Under the pieces are notes generated by a model. That model was not told the origin of the DNA and made no database searches. It saw nothing but the letters and a program-made list of their open reading frames with translations. Position numbers and translations under genes: made by a program. Shown here piece after piece: positions 27,745 to 32,952 of a stretch of DNA of 32,952 nucleotides (within the stretch, counting starts at the first letter, position 1; every line of letters begins with the position of its first letter). Origin of the DNA: CAZXTR01 sp964643615. Its GTDB lineage: Bacteria; Pseudomonadota; Alphaproteobacteria; CAAHEQ01; UBA3637. The DNA lies in the NCBI GenBank assembly GCA_964643615.1, contig CAZXTR010000008.1, forward strand, positions 1-32,952, in the 5' to 3' direction.

Positions 27745-29294
27745 CAGACGTATTAAGGGCGTGGCAGGAATTTAAACCTTTAATTGCGGAAGGTTATAAA
27801 GTCTTAAACAAAGAAGTCACACTTAATCTTCCAGGACCTTGTATGCCCGCTTGGTCAATTGATAAAGATTCTGGAATCGGCTCTCCTTATGGTATAGGGG
27901 CACAACGTATTGCAGACTTTTGGAAAGATTGTGTGCATAAAATTTTGCTTGGTCCAAATGGAAAAACGACACCGGAAACCAATTTTTCGCCTTATGTTTC
28001 TGAAATATTGCACAATCCTTTTTTTATTCCTTTAGAATTTTTAAAAGATGAAAAATTAATTTCATTAAAAACTTTAAATAATATATATAACACACCGAAA
28101 AACAATGATAAAATTGATTTTTATAAAGTAAATGAATCGTATCAAAAAGCACTTAATGAAGCGTATGAAAAAAGTCACACCTCCCTTTCGAAAGAAGCTT
28201 TTATTGAAGATTTATGTTGTTATTATATGTCTAATGAGCCCATTCCCTACATCGCTGATTTACAAGCTCAGATTCCAAACAGCATTTATCAAAAAAATCA
28301 AAATTTGTTTTTAAACGGATTTACATTAGGTTCTCCTTCAGATAATTTTTTTGAAAAAGCGCGTAATTGGGGTTTTAAAATATTGGATCCTGCTTATTTC
28401 TTTACATCCAAAAACAAACTAGGAAAAGGCGGACTTCTTTTGTTAAAGATTTTTTCGGATGCTATGCGTTGGCATTCAGGGGGATTAAGGATTGACCATT
28501 ATATTGGATTTGTTAATCCTTATCTAATTTCCGACAATCCAAATATCCCAAACGGTCGATTGTATTCGTCTTTTGACAATCCCGTGTTAAAAAAATATCA
28601 AAAAAACACAACGGAAGAATTCGCCAATATCACAGAACATATTTTAATACAAGCGGCTCAAGGAAACAATTTATCTTTAAATGAAATTTATATCGAGGAC
28701 ATAGGCAATCGCCCACCTCAGATGGATGCTGTTATTGAAAGATGCGGATTGGGCCGGCTGTTAGTTTCTCAATTTGTTGAAATTGATGATGATAACCACA
28801 TCTATCGATTAAAAAACGCGCATCCAAATGATGTTGCTACGCTTGCAACACATGATACAGAATCCATACAAAGTGTTTATAAAAATATGTCCGATGTTGA
28901 TAGAAGAAAACATGCGTTGAAATTGGCTCAAGACTTGAGATGGAATTATACAGATTCTTTAATGAGCCCTACTCAACTTATTCGTATGAAGTGGGCAGAA
29001 TTATTAACCTGTCCCGCCAAAAGGATCCAATCTTTTTTTACAAGTTTTACTGGACAAGAAGGACGTTATAACCAACCAGGTAACCCCGAAAAATGGAAAT
29101 TGCGCTGTGTCACGAATTTTGAAAGTCTTTACTTTAAAAATTTATCTGCTGGGTTGGCCTACAATCCATTTGATGCTATTGTTTTAGCTATTTATGCAAG
29201 AGGGGATGATTTTTACAAAGCAAACGAGAATCTTGTCAATCGGTTACGCCAAGCAGAACAAGTCATTTTTTCTTTATCAAAACAAAGCATTTAA
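27741..29294 (+). CDS. malQ: 4-alpha-glucanotransferase (GH77, amylomaltase-like)
   Basis: It transfers alpha-1,4-glucan segments between maltodextrins or glycogen fragments. The 517 residues carry GSPYGIGAQ (47-55), LGPNGKTTPETNFSPY (70-85), the nucleophile Asp252 in LRIDHYIGF, the acid/base Glu319 in YIEDIGNRPPQMDA, the stabilising Asp372 in ATHDTES, and GQEGRYNQPGNPEKW (438-452). Length fits the family, but the sequence is divergent: the Asp252-Glu319 spacing is longer than in the Thermus enzyme, with an extra segment near 270-300. It overlaps the PHP gene by four bases (ATGA). No glycogen synthase, branching enzyme or phosphorylase is in the window. No obvious terminator follows, and 29295-29400 shows nothing else. 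Confidence 0.88.
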   Translation: MTDVLRAWQEFKPLIAEGYKVLNKEVTLNLPGPCMPAWSIDKDSGIGSPYGIGAQRIADFWKDCVHKILLGPNGKTTPETNFSPYVSEILHNPFFIPLEFLKDEKLISLKTLNNIYNTPKNNDKIDFYKVNESYQKALNEAYEKSHTSLSKEAFIEDLCCYYMSNEPIPYIADLQAQIPNSIYQKNQNLFLNGFTLGSPSDNFFEKARNWGFKILDPAYFFTSKNKLGKGGLLLLKIFSDAMRWHSGGLRIDHYIGFVNPYLISDNPNIPNGRLYSSFDNPVLKKYQKNTTEEFANITEHILIQAAQGNNLSLNEIYIEDIGNRPPQMDAVIERCGLGRLLVSQFVEIDDDNHIYRLKNAHPNDVATLATHDTESIQSVYKNMSDVDRRKHALKLAQDLRWNYTDSLMSPTQLIRMKWAELLTCPAKRIQSFFTSFTGQEGRYNQPGNPEKWKLRCVTNFESLYFKNLSAGLAYNPFDAIVLAIYARGDDFYKANENLVNRLRQAEQVIFSLSKQSI

Positions 29295-29400
29295 ACCTTT
29301 TTTGATCTAATTAAAAAATTATTATCTTCATTTCAGATCTGCATAATAGATGTTAGCATTTCTTGCCTATCAACATCCGAACCCCATACAAGTGTTTGTA

Positions 29401-29430
29401 AAACAAAAAAAACTCAATTTTAAGGAGTTT
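29401..29430 (-). terminator. Terminator of the HNH / NrdD-like transcript
   Basis: On the minus strand, AAACTC (29430-29425), a nine-base loop, then GAGTTT (29415-29410) runs into a T-rich tract (29409-29401). It lies about 90 bases past the stop of the NrdD-like frame and has no T-run on the plus strand. Confidence 0.65.
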
Positions 29431-29518
29431 GGTGGTTGGAGTAGATGGATTTAAACTCAATATATAACTAATTGATTTCAAACAATTTAAAAAGCTTTAT
29501 GAAAAAATATAAAATAAT

Positions 29519-29701
29519 TTATGAAACATTTTTGCGATTAACTATAAATCCTTTCACGAACCATTTACGCTCATTAAATTCGCCACCCTTTCCTTTGTTA
29601 AAGTCAGAAACTAGGTGGAAGTACCCCATAACCCGAGTCCAACATTCAACTGTTTGTCGTTCTTCATCTTTTAAAATAATTTCATTTAGAATATTAGCCA
29701 A
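29519..29701 (-). CDS. Free-standing NrdD-like glycyl-radical segment
   Basis: A 60-codon frame whose centre matches the C-terminus of class III (anaerobic) ribonucleotide reductase. VECWTRVMGY (18-27) has the radical glycine position in RVxGY (Gly26), followed by FNKGKGGEFNERKWF (34-48), the usual tail pattern. The catalytic barrel and the paired CxxC zinc site of NrdD are absent. No ATG starts it: the frame opens after TAA at 29722-29720, the first usable start is TTG 29701, and I see no ribosome binding site. It begins about 40 bases after the HNH gene on the same strand, with a terminator downstream. It could be a spare glycyl-radical part (as YfiD/GrcA is for pyruvate formate-lyase), a split-gene piece, or a remnant. 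Confidence 0.55.
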   Translation of the reverse strand: MANILNEIILKDEERQTVECWTRVMGYFHLVSDFNKGKGGEFNERKWFVKGFIVNRKNVS

Positions 29702-29740
29702 AAAAAATAAATCTAAATTTTATAAATTGCTTTTACATAT

Positions 29741-29983
29741 TTATTCTCTTTGTCTTTTCTGTAAATAAACCGCCAATGGTAATGAACCCTTTTTCTGATT
29801 GCACTTTCTGTGTGCTATTGCAAAATTATGTGAGGGACGAATGCCTTCTTGCTTCATTTGATGTTTACTTACGATATGGTCTATAGTTAAGTCCTTTTGA
29901 GTTTTTATTTCCTTACCGCATAAATAACAAACTGGATATATCCCTTCTGTAATGTCTTTCCGTGCGAGAATACGTAGATTCAT
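29741..29983 (-). CDS. Small HNH endonuclease
   Basis: 80 residues. CYLCGKEI (Cys19, Cys22), LTIDHIVSKHQ (His36 as catalytic general base, Asp35), HNFAIAHRKCNQKKGS (Asn53, His58, Cys61) form a compact HNH/beta-beta-alpha-metal nuclease with a zinc site likely made of Cys19, Cys22, His58 and Cys61. HNH enzymes of this size cut DNA, often as homing or phage-related nucleases. There is no DNA-recognition domain beyond the core. ATG 29983 has an excellent AAAGGAGG site. It lies directly upstream of the NrdD-like segment, a combination reminiscent of homing nucleases that invade ribonucleotide reductase genes. Confidence 0.85.
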   Translation of the reverse strand: MNLRILARKDITEGIYPVCYLCGKEIKTQKDLTIDHIVSKHQMKQEGIRPSHNFAIAHRKCNQKKGSLPLAVYLQKRQRE

Positions 29984-30194
29984 TTTACCTCCTTTAAAAT
30001 AATTTCATTTTACAAAACTTTTTAAAATTGATTTTAGCCTTAGCATATTTTCCAAACAAAATAGTATTAGTATTTTTAATTTACAAGCATTTTTTTATAT
30101 TTTTAAAAATAAAATTTAAAAATAAAGAAATCCTTTTATTTTCGGTGGTCTTGAAGTGTTTGGAATCATGATTCAATTGCCGAACTGGTTTTAT

Positions 30195-30223
30195 TTGAAA
30201 ATCTAAAATTTATAATATATAAT
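30195..30223 (+). promoter_or_regulatory. Sigma70 promoter of the GT2 pseudogene
   Basis: TTGAAA (30195-30200), exactly 17 bases, then perfect TATAAT (30218-30223). Transcription would start near 30231 and cover the 15-codon ORF and the GT2 gene. A near-consensus promoter in front of a disrupted gene suggests recent or reversible inactivation. Confidence 0.65.
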
Positions 30224-30259
30224 CTGTATATAAAATTTATATTGAATCGGAGAAAATAA

Positions 30260-30307
30260 ATGAAGAAAATGTTGATTTTAGTGTTGAATCATGCAACAAG
30301 CCCTTAA
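30260..30307 (+). CDS. 15-codon leader-like ORF
   Basis: ATG 30260 has CGGAGA about seven bases upstream and reads MKKMLILVLNHATSP before TAA at 30305. It is hydrophobic after two lysines. It lies in the leader of the GT2 transcript and may be a leader peptide or the stub of a lost gene. Support is thin. Confidence 0.25.
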   Translation: MKKMLILVLNHATSP

Positions 30308-30413
30308 ATAAAATAGGAGATTGTTCTTCATGATTAGATCTTTATTGCCCCTTTTTAAAAAAATCGGCTTAGTTGAAGTTCTGTTTTCCAAAACAAATAC
30401 TGGGGAGGGGCTA

Positions 30414-31360
30414 ATGCCAAAAATATCAATTATTATCCCTGTTTATAAGGTGGAAAAGTATTTATCCAGATGCTTGGATAGTATTTTGGCGCAAACGTAT
30501 CAAGATTGGGAAGCAATTTGTGTAAATGACGGCAGTCCAGATAAATGTAAAAAGATTTTGGCCGAGTATGCACAAAAAGATAATCGCAACAAAGTTATTA
30601 CTCAGAAAAATCAAGGGATCTCTATCGCCAGAAACAATGCGTTAAAACAAGTCAAAGGGGTATATGTTTGTTTTTTGGATTCAGATGACGAATTAGAACC
30701 AACATTTTTGGAAGAACCGTATAAAGCCATTACAAAAGAAAACGCCGATATGGCTGTTTGTGGCTTTCATCAAGGAACTGAAAAAATAAATTGTCCAAAA
30801 ACCAAACAGCATACCGTTATATAAACGGGTGTTTGATAGCTATCTGCAAAGGCGATTTAATTTTGCTTGTGCGGTATATGGGGGAAATTATATAAAAAGG
30901 AACTTCTTAAGGATTTATTGTTCCAAAAAGAAATCTCAGAGGGGGGGGAGATATACTATTTTTATATCAGAGTCTTTATTTGGCCAAAAAATTGATTTAT
31001 CTACCCGACAAATTGTATTTTTACAGAATCCGTCCCAATAGTGTTACAACCAGCTTTTTGTCGGAGAAATTTGTTTTAAAAACCATCAAAACGGCAGAAT
31101 TATTGAACACATATTTTAAAGATAAAAAATTATCCCGAAAAACAAGGAAACGTTTAAATCAAAAAATTGCCAAACATATTTTTAAGTTTGCAGTGTTGGA
31201 ACCCAAACGTAAAGATAAAAAGAACCTAAATAAGTGGCATCAATTAACTCGTCCATTGCTGAAACAACTGGAACAAAATGGCACCTATCAGCCAAAACAT
31301 CTTTCCTTAAAAAATCGATTGAAGTCCTGGGTATTTTTAAAAGGATGTAAAAATAGTTAA
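30414..31360 (+). pseudogene. Glycosyltransferase family 2, disrupted at simple repeats
   Basis: A surface-glycan GT2 split over three frames. The N-terminal part (MPKISIIIPVYKVEKYL, NDG at 38-40, DSDD at 89-92) is intact to about 30796. An extra A in A5 (30797-30801) shifts the frame; removing it yields CPKPNSIPLYKRVFDSYL. Near 30877 an extra AT in TATAT breaks VWGKLYKKELLKD. At 30941-30948 a G8 tract shifts it again; six or nine G would give ISEGG(G)DILFLYQSLYLAKK. The remainder then reads through to TAA at 31360 with a basic C-terminus (SLKNRLKSWVFLKG). ATG 30414 has GGGGAGGGG upstream; an in-frame start at 30330 is possible. With the three fixes the protein would be about 315 residues, the same class as the 18747-19730 gene. 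Confidence 0.85.
30941..30948 (+). repeat. G8 homopolymer tract in the GT2 coding region
   Basis: Eight G in a row within an AT-rich gene, at the codon run for ISEGG. The tract length decides the frame: n divisible by three is in frame, while eight is out. Poly-G tracts in glycosyltransferase genes are classic slipped-strand phase-variation sites in Campylobacter, Helicobacter and Neisseria. Confidence 0.8.
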
Positions 31361-31656
31361 TTTTCGGCTTAAAATGTTCGAACTCTTATATAGGCGCTTG
31401 TAAACAAAAGAAAAATTGCTAATAAATGGCGTTTCGTGCTTAGTGGTCGGAATCAGCTCACAATTCACGAACTATTTATAAAATCTAATCAGTTTCTTTA
31501 GATATTATTTAGAAGTCTGTTTTTTTGATTTCTACTAAATGATAAAAAAATGAGTCTCTGCTTAAAAAACAGAGGTTTAATATTTATTTTTCATCCAAAC
31601 TAATAATGTTTCTATTAAATTGTACCTTTGCTCATACTTTTTAAACAGAAAATCTC
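31361..31656. other. Intergenic region before the fucosyltransferase gene
   Basis: Nearly 300 bases without a gene. A short stem CTCTG...CAGAG (about 31555-31574) followed by T-rich sequence may be a weak terminator for the GT2 pseudogene. TTCGTG and CACGAA (about 31433 and 31477) form a loose inverted repeat. Nothing else is recognised. Confidence 0.4.
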
Positions 31657-31685
31657 TTGACTATTCTTAATAACTCAAATATCGT
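31657..31685 (+). promoter_or_regulatory. Candidate promoter of the fucosyltransferase gene
   Basis: TTGACT (31657-31662), 17-base spacer, TATCGT (31680-31685). Transcription would begin near 31692, about 47 bases before the ATG, with TTAGGAG as the binding site. Confidence 0.5.
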
Positions 31686-31738
31686 TCAAGTGTCTACTTA
31701 AGTGAACTAAACTCGGGGAGCAGCACCTTAGGAGAATA

Positions 31739-32698
31739 ATGACTGATAAAAAAGAAATAAAAGTTGGCATAATAGATGGAGCCAATCCATTTTTTATAAA
31801 TTTATTAAAACAGAAATATACCATCACAGAAAGTGATAATCCAGATTATCTCTTTTATAGCATATTTGGAAACAAACACCACAAAAGTAAGGCCATTAAA
31901 ATATTCTTTACTGGCGAAAATGTGATTCCAAATTTTAATTATTGCGATTATGCAATGGGATTTCATCATATTCACTTTGAAGATAGGTATATGAGATTAC
32001 CTTTATGGCGCTTATATACCTCAGCCTTAGATTTAGCTCTTCACAAAGATATTCTCGATAAAGATAATGTTCTTAATCGAAAATTTTGTAATATGGTTGT
32101 CTCTAACTCAAAACAAACAGATGGTATTCGTGAGAAATTTTTTAATTTACTCTCTCAATATAAACAAGTTGACAGTGGCGGACGATATAAAAACAATGTC
32201 GGAGGTCCAGTTCCAAATAAATTAGAATTTCAAAAGAATTATAAATTTACTCTAGCTTTTGAAAACATATCCACTAGAGGATACTGTACCGAAAAGATTC
32301 TAGAAGCCTTTACATCAAACACTGTCCCAGTCTATTATGGAGATGAGACAGTCTATCAAGATTTCAACCCAAAAGCATTCATTAATTGTCATGACTATAA
32401 ATCTCTTAATGAAGTTGTAGAGAAAGTTCGTGAAATGGATAATAATCCTAATGAATATTTGGCTATGTTGAATGAGCCCATTTTTAAAGACGGAAAATTA
32501 CCTGATAAATATTTAGATGATAAAATTTTAGAATTTCTAGCCCCAATCTTTGATAATCCTATAGAGCGAATACGTCGCTGTAAAAGCGTCAAATACTATG
32601 CTGATATAGACTACGTTCATATGAAGAAACGAGATGTCATCAACTCTGTTAAATTTCATCTTATAAATAGAGTCAAAAAATTATTCACAAAAAAGTGA
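31739..32698 (+). CDS. Alpha-1,3-fucosyltransferase-like (GT10)
   Basis: It transfers fucose from GDP-fucose to surface glycans. The 319 residues match the bacterial GT10 family, best known from Helicobacter FutA/FutB: FFTGENVIPNFNYCDYAMGF (56-75), DRYMRLPLW (82-90), KFCNMVVSN (115-123), KQVDSGGRYKNNVGGPVP (142-159) and the donor-binding KFTLAFENISTRGYCTEK (169-186, Glu175 and Lys186). YYGDETVYQDFNPKAFI follows. The C-terminus lacks the heptad repeats of H. pylori enzymes but ends in a basic amphipathic stretch (INRVKKLFTKK) suited to membrane binding. ATG 31739 has TTAGGAG upstream. The frame is intact. GDP-fucose synthesis genes are not in the window. Confidence 0.93.
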   Translation: MTDKKEIKVGIIDGANPFFINLLKQKYTITESDNPDYLFYSIFGNKHHKSKAIKIFFTGENVIPNFNYCDYAMGFHHIHFEDRYMRLPLWRLYTSALDLALHKDILDKDNVLNRKFCNMVVSNSKQTDGIREKFFNLLSQYKQVDSGGRYKNNVGGPVPNKLEFQKNYKFTLAFENISTRGYCTEKILEAFTSNTVPVYYGDETVYQDFNPKAFINCHDYKSLNEVVEKVREMDNNPNEYLAMLNEPIFKDGKLPDKYLDDKILEFLAPIFDNPIERIRRCKSVKYYADIDYVHMKKRDVINSVKFHLINRVKKLFTKK

Positions 32699-32759
32699 CT
32701 CTTTTAATACTCATCTTTGTTCCCAAATTATTATTAAATTAAGTTATTTTTATACTGAA

Positions 32760-32952
32760 TTTGAACTTAAAAAAATGGCTTAAAAATTGCTGCATGAAAG
32801 CCACATACACCTGAGGTATATATATTCGGGCAATAGTATATATATGAACGGGATAGTTTGAAGGACACAGCAACTTTTTAGATAAAACCGGGTTGAAGGT
32901 GACTTTCACCCCAAGATGAGTCCAGATGGGAGTAGAGTAAACCCATCATAAC
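32760..32952 (+). other. Right-edge non-coding region rich in inverted repeats, possible structured RNA
   Basis: No gene is visible. Complementary pairs in order: TGGCTT (32776-32781) with AAGCCA (32798-32803); TATATATAT twice (32817-32825 and 32837-32845, part of a GTATATATAT direct repeat with period 20); GGTGA-CTT-TCACC (32898-32910), with an overlapping alternative GGGT...ACCC; and GATGGG (32925-32930) with CCCATC (32942-32947). The last 130 bases are richer in G than the surroundings, unusual for intergenic DNA here. It could be the start of an RNA gene or a leader that continues past the window. No known RNA family recognised. Confidence 0.35.

Larger units (their letters stand above)
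29984..30413. other. Intergenic region upstream of the GT2 pseudogene
   Basis: About 430 bases of very AT-rich sequence between the divergent HNH and GT2 genes. It contains the strong plus-strand promoter at 30195-30223 and a 15-codon ORF at 30260. An in-frame alternative start of the GT2 gene lies at ATG 30330 (preceded by AGGAGA). I found no tRNA or repeat. Confidence 0.5.

Noticed and set aside
29472..29768. 98-codon plus-strand frame across the HNH/NrdD-like region
   Set aside because: The minus strand there carries recognisable HNH and glycyl-radical motifs; the plus-strand product shows no motif.
32776..32791. Sigma54-like element TGGC-N7-TTGC
   Set aside because: The spacing is right, but TGGCTT is also one arm of an inverted repeat, the -24 box lacks the usual AC, and no gene is seen downstream within the window.
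32881..32952. Hammerhead or RNase P fragment suggested by GATGAGTCC and GTAAACCC
   Set aside because: The hammerhead core (CTGATGA with GAAA) is incomplete, and the RNase P signature regions are absent.
1..32952. CRISPR arrays, rRNA and tRNA genes
   Set aside because: No regularly spaced repeats with unique spacers, no rRNA-like conserved blocks, and no cloverleaf with a GTTCGAATC-type arm found on reading both strands of the gaps.

Overview
The window is AT-rich DNA (about one third G+C by eye) from a Gram-negative bacterium. Evidence for the Gram-negative envelope is a type V autotransporter whose barrel ends in Phe, a heptose-7-phosphate kinase, and a GT9 heptosyltransferase-like gene. 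The barrel sequence, the RDHG-type aspartyl-tRNA synthetase and the archaeal-like valyl-tRNA synthetase best fit an uncultured, host-associated, low-GC alphaproteobacterium. This placement is an inference, not proven. Two runs of exactly 100 N show the sequence is a scaffold.

Layout. 1-2.6 kb: leuS (minus strand) and its promoter, then a long gap with one 25-codon ORF. 3.1-8.9 kb: one large autotransporter adhesin gene, broken by at least five small indels and two assembly gaps. 9.0-10.9 kb: terminator, a clear promoter with a short structured leader, a compact divergent metK, and a guanine-deaminase-like gene. 11.1-13.8 kb: valS (minus). 13.9-16.2 kb: a glycosyltransferase remnant, rfbD, and an overlapping HAD phosphatase/P-loop kinase pair. 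16.5-18.7 kb: a fused ADP-forming acyl-CoA synthetase. 18.7-25.1 kb: a GT2 gene with aspS (minus), a GT9/hldA pair (plus), and serS (minus). 25.4-29.3 kb: a tight three-gene operon encoding a kinase-fold protein, a PHP phosphoesterase and a GH77 4-alpha-glucanotransferase. 29.4-30.0 kb (minus): an HNH endonuclease followed by a free-standing glycyl-radical segment of anaerobic ribonucleotide reductase. 30.2-31.4 kb: a GT2 gene disrupted at simple repeats, including a G8 tract. 31.7-32.7 kb: an alpha-1,3-fucosyltransferase-like gene. The last 250 bases hold no gene but several inverted repeats.

How it fits together. Four aminoacyl-tRNA synthetase genes (leuS, valS, aspS, serS) all lie on the minus strand, interleaved with cell-surface genes (autotransporter, rhamnose reductase, heptose kinase and transferase, GT2s, fucosyltransferase). 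The housekeeping frames are intact, while the surface genes are where indels collect. This fits decay or phase variation of surface structures better than general sequencing error. The most novel-looking pieces are the kinase/PHP/GH77 operon, the HNH plus NrdD-like mini-protein, and the G8 tract in the GT2 gene.
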